Shown piece after piece: positions 38,301 through 50,300 of a stretch of DNA of 54,278 nucleotides. How positions within the stretch are numbered: position 1 is the first letter of the stretch; each line of letters starts with the position of its first letter. The notes under the pieces are model-generated. The model searched no databases. It had not been told where the DNA came from and saw only the letters and a list, made by a program, of their open reading frames with translations. The stretch spans positions 1 to 54,278 of the forward strand of contig NZ_SPMY01000032.1 in assembly GCF_012939955.1 (NCBI RefSeq), in the 5' to 3' direction. The translations under genes were made by a program, and so were the position numbers. The DNA is from Candidatus Accumulibacter phosphatis (GTDB lineage: Bacteria; Pseudomonadota; Gammaproteobacteria; Burkholderiales; Rhodocyclaceae).

Positions 38301-41300
38301 CCGCCGCTGAGTGCAAGGGCGGATGTCGTGATCTCGACTACGCTCAGGTCGGCGAACGGGCTTTGCAGTGCGAAGGCCGTGCTGAGGCTGTTATCGGCGC
38401 GCGTATCGGGTTCGATCGCTTCCTGGTCGGCGTCGGTGCGCAGCGCGAGGAACACCGGCCCCTGGGCGATGAACGGCAGGGTGAGCGTGGCGCTGCCTGT
38501 ATAGCTCTCGCCGTGACGCAGGCCACCGCTGTGCCGGAAGCTGCCGACAAGGATGTCGTCGCCATTGCCGATGACCGTGTCGCGGCTGATGATGAGCTGG
38601 TCGTTCCAGTCGCCGTCAGCGTCGGCGCTGCCGCGGTTGGCGACTTGCCAGTCGATGCTGATCTGCTCGCCGGAGATGCCTGTCGCTGGCGCGGCAAAGG
38701 ATTCGACCTGCAGGTCGGCGTAGGCCGTGCTCGCCGCGAGCAGTTGCACGCTGGCGCTATTGTTGCTCTCGGCGTCGGCCGGGAGGGCAGCAGCGGCACT
38801 GCTTTCGACAAGGACGCCGAGACCGCTACGGTCCTGGTCGACGCTGACGCGAATTTCGAGAGTGCCGACCGCGCGCAAGCCGTCGGGAAGGCGAAAACTG
38901 AAGCTTCGCTCGCGGTACTCGCCGGGAGCGATAGCACCATTCGGCTCGCCCGCCGTGGTGGCGAGTGGGTCGTAGGTGACGCTGCTATCGAGCAGTTGCT
39001 GGGCGCTGTCGAGGTTGGTGACCACGATACGCTCGGGGAACGCACGGGCGGTCGAGCTATCGCCCCTGTTCCAGTCTTCCCAGTGAATGTTCACCCTGCC
39101 GCCGGCCTGGATGTCGGTGTCGTCGCTGCGCAGCACGCGCAGGTTTCTGATCTCCAGATCGGCGCCGACGAGGTGGATCAGTTCGGCTGACTGGGTGCGC
39201 TGAGCAGCGTCGGCGTTGCCGCTGGCCGTGGCCACTACGGTCACTGCGCGTAGCAGGAAGCGTCCGGCAGCGCTGCTGCCGCTCGGCCAGAGCAGGCTCG
39301 CGCTGCGGCTGCGGCTGGCGTCGACCGCCAGCGGCTCTTCGCTCGCCAGATCGTCGAGGACGACGCTGGTGACGAGTTCGCGGGTTGTCAGGTTGAGTAA
39401 CTCCAGGCGCTCGCTCCAGCCGGGCGCGGCAGCCTGATTGCCGCGGTTGACGGTATCCCAAGTAATCCAAACCTCGGCGCCGGGCTCGAAAGCACTGTCG
39501 GCTGCAAAGGCGAGATTTTCGATGTGCAGTTCGCTGGCCGGCGCCCGGACGACGTCGATCTCGATGGAGCGGGCGTTGTTGCGCTCATTGACCCCGCCGA
39601 CGCTGCTTTCGTGGATGACATTGTCGACGTCGGCGATGACCGTTATCCGCAGGCGGCCGGCAGCGCTGTCGTCGGCAGGCAGAGTGAGGGTGTGGCGACG
39701 GCTGCGCGAGTCGCCGGCGGCAAGCGCTCCATTGGCAGACTCGCTTGCGTCGTAGGGGACGTAGACGTCGGCAACGATGCGGCCGCTGTCGAGATTGCGG
39801 ACGACGATGCGCTCGTGCCAGTTGCCCACGGTCGCCTCGCTGCCACGGTTCTCAAGCAGCCACTCGAGGTCTATCGTCTGGCCGGTGCGCAGCTCATCGC
39901 TAGGGGCCACGATGCTGCTGACAGTGAGGTCAGCTGCCGGTTTGGCCCGGAACTCGTCACGAGTCTGTGTGCTTGCCTGCGGCACCAGGCCGAGCTTGAA
40001 GGAAATGGGTGCCGCAGGGTTGGCGGCTGTGCTGCCGCCATCGATCACCAGCGTATAACTGCCGGTAAGCAGGAGTTCCGGCGTCTCCTGATCGACGCCG
40101 CGCAGGCTGTGCCGGTAGACGATCTGTCCCGTGGCGCTGTCGACATGGTCGAAGGCGACACTCGCCACGCCCATGGCGCTGCGCTGGAGAACTGTCCGCC
40201 CAAGCGGGTCGAGAAGTTTCCACTGCGCCACGGCGCGAGCCGCTCCCGAGCTCGACGTGCTGCTGGCGTCCAGCACGTTGAGGAAGTAGCGCTCGCCGGC
40301 GCGCGCCTCGAAACGGAAAGTCTGCGTGCCATCCGCCGGCGCAATGCTGATCGCCGTTGGCGTCTCGCGAGCCAGCAGCGGGCTGCCATCGAGCGTGAGC
40401 ACGCGGAAGCTGCAGCTTTCCGGCGTGCTGATAAAGTTGCGGAGCAGCAGCGTGTAATCGCCGGCGGCGAGCGGGCCGGAATGGTAGCGGGCGTAGTTGA
40501 CCCTGCTTGCATAGGTGTCCGTAGCGGGGTCCAGCATGCGCCGCGCGAAGAGCTGCAGGCCGGCAGGATCGAGGAGTTGCCACCATAGATTGGCACCGCT
40601 GCTCAGGCTGTCGAAGGCGAGGACGCTGGGCTGCTCGAGGTGCAGCGCGTAAGGTGTGCTGCCGTTGCCGTCGACGGTCAGGCCAACAGTGCTGCCGAGG
40701 ACGAGAGGCGGTACCTTACTGGCAGTAGCCGGCGGGGTGCGCAGCGTGAAGGCGTAGGGTCGATCGTGGGCGGTGTCGGCAGCGCCGTCGATCAACAGCA
40801 GGTATTCGCCGGCCGCCATCGCCAGCGGGGAGCCGTGGCTTCTGGCGTCACCATCGGCTTGCTGTACGCCATCGGCCGAGAGCAGGCGCCAACGCAGAGC
40901 ACTGGCGGAGCCCGCGTCGCCGTCGAAGACGAAGGCGCGCCTTTCGGGGATGCTGAAGCGATAGCTGTCGACGACGCGGCCAGCGGACAGCTTGCCACTG
41001 CTCGGGGTGTCCGCGAGCAGGCGTGCTGCGTCGCCGAGGGCGTCGGTTTCACTGAGCGCGAAGCGTAGCTGTCTGGCCGCCAGCTCGCTGGAGACATCCC
41101 GCAGTTCGAGGATGTAGCTTCCTGCTGCGGGGAGCTTGATCGCGCGTGGTGCAGTGTTGACGGTATTAAAGGTGTTGGCTGTGTCCGAGCTGTCGGCGGC
41201 ATACACTTGCCAGCCGGCGGCGCTGCGGACCTCGGCATGGGCGGCGAAGTTCGCACTCAGCGGGCTCAGCCATAGTGTCGCGGCGTCGCTGGTCGTGAAG

Positions 41301-44300
41301 CGAAAGGCGAGCTTGCCGCCAGCGTCGAGCGTCGCAGTTACGATGCTGTTCAATGTCAAGGCTGGCGCGGGTCCTCCAGCGTTCGAGACAGTGAAGGCGA
41401 AGTGGCGGTTTGTCGCGCCATCGCCAGTGTTGGTGTCGCTGCCATCATCGCGGAGCAGGAAATAAGTGCCGTTACGGGCGAGGGGGCCGGCACTACCGGT
41501 GCCTTGTCCACGCGCCAGCTCCTGCCCGAATTCGTCGAGCAGCCACCAGCGCTCGCTGTCGCCGGAATGTTGTTCCAGCGTCAACCGGTCGCCAGCGGCG
41601 GCAATGAAGTTGAAGACCGCGACCTGGCCGGTCAGGCGCTCGCCGCTGATCGAAGCACCCATGCTCAAGGGCTGTGCCTGCGCCAGGTCGAGTAGTTTGA
41701 AAGCGAAATCGTCGCCATGCCGGAGATCTGTATCCGCGGTAAAAGCAAGGTGATAGCTTCCTGCCGGCAATTCGATGAGCGCTAGTGGATCGTCGAGACT
41801 TGCCGCGCTGGCCAGCCTCCCCTGGTCGATCAGTTGTCCTTCGCGAGAAATCCGCCAGGTGAAAGCGGCACTGTCGCTTTCGCTACGGGCCAGGTCGAGC
41901 AGCACGCGCGTCGCCGTCGGTACGCTGAAGCGATAGACCGCGCTGGCGGTGGCGGCGAAAGCTTCACCACCGACCTGTTCGCCAAGCGCGATTAGCTGTG
42001 TCGTTTTCAGCGCGAAGCGGTACTCCGCCTCTCCGCCAGCCGCCGACTGCTGCTCGCTGTCCCAGACGAGGAAGTAGTGTCCCGGCGGCGGTGCTGTGAC
42101 AGTCGTCCTTGGTTCGTCGAGAGAGCCCGCCGCGACCTGGGCGCCGTCGCTACGGAGCAGGCGCCACCAGCCGTACAGTCCGCCGAGCTTGCCGGGCTGG
42201 TAGTCGAGGGGCGTCCCTGCGGAAAGATCGACGGCGTAGATGGCCGCTTCGCCGGCCTGCAGGCGACCGTAGACAGCTGTGTTGAGCGACAGGGTGGGTA
42301 CCGTGGCGAGGTCGAACAGGCAAATGGCGTAGGCCGTATCGCCGCTTGGCGCAGCGATCGTCTGCACCTCGATACGGTACTCGCCGGCCTCAAGATCGAG
42401 CGGCTCCTCGGGGCGTGCTGCCGTGTAGGCGTCGATCGTTCGCAGCCATGTGCTTCCCTCGTAGAAGAGAATTCGCAGCGGCGAGTCGACTTTTGCCACA
42501 TCGAGGTAAAGCAGCTTTCTCTCGGTCAAGCGAAGGCGATAGCTGTGTTGCGCTTCGCCGGTGTCACTTGCAGGCAGTTGGCCTTCGATACGGCTGTTGA
42601 GCACGATCGGTGGCTGTGGCCGTTCGATGGAAATGCTCGGGTCGCCAGCGAAATCACGGCGTCTCACGAAGTACCAGCTGCTGTCCTGCGATGGCACAAA
42701 GCGCAGCACCGCGCCGTCGGCAAGCAAGTGCGCCTGCAAAAAATCCGCTCCGTGAATCGACCATTCGCTTCCGTTCGCGGCCTGGAGGAGATACTCGGCA
42801 CCGGCCGCGAGATCGACTCGATACATGCTGGCGCCGGAGTCGGAGTCGCCGAAGCTGATCAGCTCGCCGATACCGTGCCCGGCAACTACCTGGATGGCGT
42901 TCGTGCCGCTGTCGACCCGAACAGCGATGCTTCCGCCCGGACCATAGTCGAGCGACACCTCCAGCGTGTAGTCGCCGGCGGCGAGTGTCAGCACATCGGT
43001 GCTGGCCTCGTCGCTATTCCAATAGCCATGGTCACCAGTAAGCAAGCCGGCCGCGTCGCGCAGTACCCAGTGCGCTTCCCATGCGCCATCGCTGCCGCCG
43101 GTGTGACCCTTGATTAGCGCGAGGGCGTTCTGGTCGAGGGTGAAACGAAAAGCCTTGCTGGTCGCGCTGCTGTCGTCCAGCGTGTCGCTATGTTCCAGGC
43201 CCAGCACGAGAGGCACGCTGGCGAGCGGCATTTGCTCATCGCCAGCGTCCCGCCTTGCCACGATGGTGTAGTTCACGGTGCCGGCAAGATAGTCGCCGCC
43301 AAAGAGGACGAGGGTGTAAACACCGGACTCTTCGACCGTCTCCTGCAAAGCGCTGCCGTCGCCGAGCCAGTGCTTGGCAAGGCGGCGACCGAGCGGGTCG
43401 AACAGGGCAATGCTGACGTCGTTGTAGCCATAGCGGTCGAAGCGCCTGGCGCTACTTATTTCGACTGTCAGCAGCTCGCCGGCTCGTGCCTGCAGGTAAT
43501 AGATCTGCGTCTGCTGTTCGCCGGGAGCCAGGGTGCCGGCGACTTCCTCTTCGGGCTCCAGGAGCGGGTAGTCGGCACCCGCGGTGTTCAGCAGGCGGAA
43601 GCTGAAGTCATACGACGCATCGCGATTGCCTGGCCACGAACTGGTGTAGAGCCTGAGTACGTAGTCACCCGGTACGAGTTCGAGCAGGTCGTGGTCCCTG
43701 CTGCCCAGATGGCTGTCGGCCAATTGCTGATCATCTGCGTTGCGCAGGTGGTAGTCGACATCCCATATTTCCGACAAGGCCTCGACGACAATGCGGCTGC
43801 GCTCAGTCACCGAAAAAGTGTAGGTGAGCGAATAGAGGTTCGACGCGTCCAGGCTGACCGTGCGCACTTCGTCCAGTTGCAGGGTCTGCGGGGCCGACGC
43901 GGCGAGGGTGATGGGCGTGTTCAGCGCACCGCTGGCCGCGCGCTCTGGTTGTCGCTTCAGTTCGAGGGTGTAGGTGCCAATGTCGCCTGACAGCTCGATC
44001 GAGGTGTTGGCGCCGCTTCCCTGTGCGAGCAGGTCGAACCAGCTATCGAAAAGCAGCCAGCTGAGTTCTTCGGCCGGCTCCTCGGCTGACTCCGTGTCGA
44101 TTTCGAGGCGAAGGTATTGTCCCTCCAGGGTCGAGTCGAATCGGAACACCTTGACCTGTTCGCCGCTTGCGAAGCTGGCCGGCGTTTTGCCGATCGACAA
44201 TTGCGGCACGTGATTCAGGTCGACCAGGTGCACGCTGAAGGCGGCGCCGCTCTCTGCCGACAGGTCCAACTCGTAGTTGCCGGCGGACAGATACATGGTG

Positions 44301-47300
44301 TAGGGCGAGTCGGCTTCCCGCTCGTCGTCACCCGGCTGAGCCGGGCCAAGAGGGAGCCAGTCGCCGGAATCGGGAGCGTCGCGCGCGTCGCGGATTCGCC
44401 ATTGCACGCCCGCGTCCGAACCCTGGTCGTGGATCTGGAGATAGGTGCCTGTGGGTACATGCAGCCTGTAGCTACGCATCCCTTCGTCATCGGTGAGACG
44501 CCCGGAGAATCGATCGCCAGGAATCAGGGGCATCGGCGACAAGGCGAGGCTGAAGTCAATACCGTCCCCGGCGTCGGCTTCGTCCTTACTTTCAGCGGCG
44601 CTGGAAAGGATGACCATGAAGCGTCCGGCTTCGAGTTTGCCAAGGTCAACGAGGTGATGCATCGCGGCGCCGCCGTCGTCGAAGTCCGGATCGTCGCCGC
44701 CATGCACTTGCCGACCGGCGGCGTCGTAGATTGCCCAGCGGACGGGCGACGCGCTGGCGGTGGCGATCTGCAGCTGATGATCACCAGCCCTATGGACATC
44801 GTAGTGGTAGAGGACGGCGTTGCGAGCATTCGTCAGCCGGCCGTTCGTTCCCGTCGCGGAGAGTGCTTCCGTGTGTTCGGAGGCGAGCAGTTGCAGGCGG
44901 TAGGTGGCCTGGTCGGCTGTCGCTTCGATGATCAGCACGTAGTCACCAGCGCCGAGCAGTTCCTTGTAGCTGGCGTCGTCGTCGGGCCACCAGACAGTCG
45001 GGCCGGAATCTGCGCCGGCGGCTAGCAGACGCCAGCGGATGTCGCGCGAGCCGGCATCGTGTACCCAGGCGTGCGTCGGCAGGGTGGCAGCGAAAGGCAG
45101 GCTGACCCGGTAGCGGACGCGGTCGCCCGAGTGCGTCAGGACGCCATCCAGGGTTTCATCCGGCTGCGTGTGCGAGAGGCTCGCCTGGTGGATCCTTAGC
45201 TCATAGTCGAGCGAGATCTCGAAAAGCGGGTCGATTTCCAGGACCAGAAAGCTTTCCCCGTCGGTGGTGCTGTCCAGCTCGATCTGCTTGCCGATCGGAA
45301 GCGCGGAGTCGTCAAGCAGAATGCCGTTAGCGTCGTAGACGGTGAGCCTGCCTGCTGCGCTGTCACTGCTGCGGGCCGCAACCGAAAATGGCCGGCCATC
45401 GTTCACCGGCGGTACGCGAAAAATTTGCGCGCCGCTGCCGGCGTCCAGGGTTCTGCGTATTTCCTCGTCCGGCGCCAGCGTTTCGGCCGCGCCGACGTCG
45501 AGCAGGCGGAAAGCGTAGGGGCCGAGATCTTCGATCTGGTCGGCTTCCACGGCGAAGGTGTAGGTGCCTGCATCGAGGGCAAGAAAGGCATTGCTGTCGC
45601 AGACGCCGGAGGCGAGAAGCGAGCCGTCGGCGGCGCGCAAGGTCCAGCGGTTTCCGGAAGCGGTGAGTCCGTCGAAGAGCAGGCGTGTCGACCAGTCGAG
45701 CGAGAGTTGCCATTGATCGGCAAAGTCGGGAAGCCGGGTGTTTCCAGCGGCCTCGCTGCCAACGGTCAGTGTCGCGACCTCGGAGCTGACTAGTGTCGCC
45801 GCATAGCGCAGCATCAGCGGCGCGTCGTTGGCGCCCCTGCCGACGACGATCAAGAGGTATGTGCCGCTGCGCGGGAGCGTCGTTGCGATCGCTGAGTCGC
45901 TGCTGCCGGCGGCAGTGTTGAAGATGCTCCGCAGGTCGTCGGTGGCCAATAACCGCAGCGATGCCGCGCCGTCGCTCAGTCTGAGGACATCGAGGCTCAG
46001 GCGGTCGCCGGCTGTGCCGTCGATGCGGAAGAGTCGCAGGCGGCTGGCGGCGTCGAAGAGCAGCGTCTGCGTGCTATCGAGAGGCAGGGTTTCGGCCTGG
46101 CCGGCATCGAGCAGGCGGAAGCGGAAGTTGTCGGTGCTGGCAAAGCCAGGAACGATGCGCAGGCGATAGAGGCCGGCAGCGTCCAGCCGGATCGGCTGGA
46201 CGGTGGCATGGCCACCAAAACTATGGTTGTTGTGGATGAGGCCGACCGGTCCACGCAGCTCCCAGCTCAGATTGTCGCTATCACTCAGGGCATCCAGAAC
46301 GAGTATTGTCGGTGCGTCGATCGAAAACACGTATTCGCGAACCAGACCGGGCTGATCGATAACTCCGGAGACTTCGCTGCCAAGCACGATTTCCTGGCTG
46401 CGGACCAGCAGGCGGCGCAGGACGAACTCATAGAATTCATAGGTATCGCTCGGGTTGTCCGTGCTGTTGTCGATTTCCTGGCCGTCGACGACGAAGGTGT
46501 AGCTGCCGGCCAGCAGTTTGAAGAGTTCATTACTCTCCGACATGCGGCCGCTGACCCGTGCTCTGCCGAGGCTGTCGAGTATGCGCCAGTCGCCGTCGCG
46601 CGTCGGCGTGATGGTCGGCGTGAAGATGAAGTCACTGTCCTCGTCGACGCGCAGCGAGAATGCCTGTGCCTCGCTTGCCGGGCTAAGGGTCAGTGGGACG
46701 AAGCTTTCGAACGGAAGGAGAGGCAGGTCGGCCGTGTCGAGCAAGCGAAAGCTGAAGCTGCCGGTGGCCAGGGTGGGGCTGGATACGTCGAATTTGTAGT
46801 TGCCGGCGGGCAGCGACAGCACGCTGGAGCGCGTAGTGGCGAAGCTGTTCAGCGGCGCGTTGCCAGCAGCGCCGTTGAGCGGCGCTTCCACGCCGCGCGG
46901 CCCACTCAATCGCCACACGAAATCGCTAGCGTCGGCGCCGCTAGTTTGGCCCGTGTCAATCAGCAGTGAGCTCGGTGCCGTGAGCGTGAAGCCGTAGCTG
47001 ACGCCTTCTCCCGCGCGTTCGATGCTGCCGAAGCTGCGTTCGTTGAGCGTCAGCGGTGCCGCACGGGAAGTCGTCAGGGCAAAGGCGAAGGCAATGGGGC
47101 GTGGCGAGGAGTCCGGCACCTCGTAGCCGAAGTCGGGAAACACCGCCAGCAGATATTCGCCGCTACTCGGCAGCTCGGTTTCCGTGACGCTCGCGCGGAG
47201 AGTGGCCAGCGGGCGGCTATAGGGATCCCACAATTGCCAGGAGACTCTCTGATTGGCGTCGCCAGTGAGCTGGAGTTGGGAGACGATGCTGTGCTGGCCG

Positions 47301-50300
47301 GCCTCTGCGGTAAAGCGGTACAGACGCGTTTCACCCGCGGGGATCGTTTCGTTGATGCTCGTGCCCGAGGGGAGGTCGATGGCGGCGTCGGCATTCAGCA
47401 CGCGGAAGCGGTATTCCGCGACCTGCGGGCTGAAAGTGTCCAGGGTCAGCAGGTAGTTGCCAGGCGCCAGGCGAAGAATCTGCCCCTGATCGTCGCGGAA
47501 GGAAGTCCATCCCCGTACCGTGCCGAGCGGACCGGCAAGCATCCAGCGGGAGGATGGCGCGCTCGGGGGACCACTCAAGGGACCGCTCAGGGCATCAAAG
47601 ACGAGGGTGCTCGCCTGGTCGAGGGTGAAACGATATTCGGCGACACTGCCGACTTCGGCCGAGCCGACGCTGATCGGGCGGTTGAAGACCAGCGCCGCGC
47701 TGACTTTGCTCTGTCGGGAAAGCGTGAAGCCGACATTTGACGCGCCTTTGGCGCCGTAGTAGCCATCGTTGAGCAGCGTGTAGCGGCCAGTCGTGGCGAT
47801 GTTGATGCTGGTCGTGATGCTCGCGCCCGAGGCCGCCGCGACCTGGCGTCCGAAGGGGTCGAGCAGACGCCAGACGCCGCCAGCCGAATCCACGGCGTTC
47901 AGGATCAGGGTGCTGCCGGCCGTCGCGGAAACGCGGTAGCCGATTGTCGAGGCGGCTGCCACGCGCATGGTCACCACTCGCTGGCCGAGCGCCAATTCCT
48001 CGAAGCTGCCACTGTCGAGCAGACGGAAGGCGTAGGCGCCGTCGCCAATGACACTGCCTGTTGCGGCGCTGCCTTTGACGGTCAGGGCGTAGTCTCCTGC
48101 CGGCAGATTCAGGAGTGGGTTGGCGTCGGCGTCGTCGCTGCGGTAAAGGGGGCGGTTCTCGACTTCGCTGCCGCGTGGCCCTTGCAAGGACCAGATGGCG
48201 CTGCTGAAGCCACCCTGTGTGTCGAACACCAGTTGACGGTCGTCGGAGAGCGTGAAGCGATAGGTCCGGGTGGCTTCGGCCGTGGGCAGCAGGCCGGCAA
48301 GCATCGTGCCGAGAGGCGCGGGCTCACCGGTGGGCAGTTCGACCAGCTCCAGCTGACCGATGCGCTTGAGCTGGAAGCCATAGTCGCGGGGCGTCGTCGC
48401 ATCGAGGCGCCCTTCGAGGAGCAAGGTGTAAGCGCCGTCGCTGCTCAGCAGCCGGGCGTCGGAACTGTTGCCGGCAGCCGGTAGGGCGGTGGGTGCGCCG
48501 ACGTCGTGGCCGAAACGGTCGACCAGCCGCCAGATGACTTCTTCGCCACTGCTGTCACTGTCGCCGCTACTGCCACTCATGTTCTCGAGGGCGATCTGGT
48601 CGCCGGCCTCGGCAAGGAAGCGATAGGCGTGGGTGCTGTTGCCGGGGGGCAGGGCGATGCTGCTGCTGTCATCGAAGGCCAAGGCGGGCGCGGCCGCGAG
48701 ATCGAGCAGGCGGAAGGAAAACTCGCCGCTGGCGGCGGCTGTGCCGTGCACCGTCAGCTGGTGCTCACCGGGCGGCAGGGTGAGGATACCGAGGTGGCTG
48801 GCGGACGTGCTGGCGCCGCTATCGTCGCTATCGTCGAAACGCCGATCGCTGACCTCTTTGCCGCGCGGTCCGGCCAGTGACCAGACGATATCGGCGCGCA
48901 GACTCTGCGCTTCGAACGCTACTTGCGTTGCCTCGGCCAGATCGAAAGTGAAGATCGTCGACTGGCCAGCGCTGGCGATGGCTTCGGAAATGGTCTCGCC
49001 GAGGGTCAGCGTCCGCGTCACATCGGGGACTGCGTGCAGCGAGAATTCGTAGGCGAGCGCCACGTCGGCGGCGTTGTTGTCCGCGCCATCGAGCAGCAGC
49101 CAGTACTCGCCGCTCGATGGCAGCGTAAATGGTCGGGTCATGGTGACGGGATTCGCCGCGGCGCTGAAATTTCCGGCCGCGACTCGCACTCCCCAGGGGT
49201 CGACCAGCCGCCAGGCGAGTGAGCCGCCGGCGACCGAGCGCGGCTCAAGGAAGAGCTTGTCGCCGGCATTGAGCGCTATCTTGTAGATCTGCGACGCGGT
49301 GGCCTGCTCGAGCTGGCCGCTCGTTACGGCGTTCGCGACGAGCTCCGGCGCCGCGTCGGCGGCGAGCAGGCGGAAAGGGAAACTACCCGTGCCTGGGCCG
49401 TCGAGGTCGACCGACAGGGTATGGCTTCCGGGCGGCAACAGCAGTCGCTCGCCGCCGTCGAAGAGCGCGCTTTGCCCCGCCACCCGGCGCGTGACCTGCT
49501 GACCGGCCGGCCCGCTCAGCGACCAGGCGAAGCCGGCGTTGTTCAGGCGGTCGAAAATGACCGGTGTCGTATCGTCCAGAGCAAACTTGAAGTGAGCGAC
49601 CTTGCCGGGCTGGTCGATGTGGGCGATCTGCGTTTCGCCGATGCGCAGTGGCGAGACGCTGTCGACCACCGCTTGCAGGGTGAAGTCGTAGGTCAGCGCT
49701 GCCTGATTGGCGATAGCGCCTTCGAGCAGGAGCAGGTATTCGCCGCTGTGTTGTACGGTGAAGCGCGCGCTATCGTGCCGGGCATCGAAGCTGACGCCCT
49801 CCTGGCGGCCAAAGGGGTCGAGCAGGCGTCCGAAAAGCGCAGCGGCGGCGGGCGTCGTGGCCTTGAAAGTGTAGCTGTCCCCGGCGCTGGCACGGAAGCG
49901 GTAGGCGGCGCTCTGGTTGCCGAACTCGAGCACGCCGCTGACCGGCGTGTCTGGGGCGATCACGCTTGCCGAAGCGGCGTCGATTACGCGCAGCGAGTAG
50001 GCGCCCAGCGCGTCCTGCGCGCCATCGACCCGCAGCTGGTAGTGGCCGGGCGTCAGATCGTAGGCTGGCGGACTGCTGTATGGGGAATCGGTGGCGCTGA
50101 AAGACCTCTGCCCTAGCAGGCCGCCGGGACCGTCCAGGCGCCAGCTCAGGTCGCTGCAATTGCTCAGGCTGTCAAGGACGACACGGCTGGCTTCATCGAC
50201 GGTGAACCGGTAGTAATCCTGCTCGCCGGGAACGTCGATGCTGCCGGCAAGAGTCATGACTCCTGCGGCGGGATCGCCGTCGAGAAGAATGCGCGGTTCG

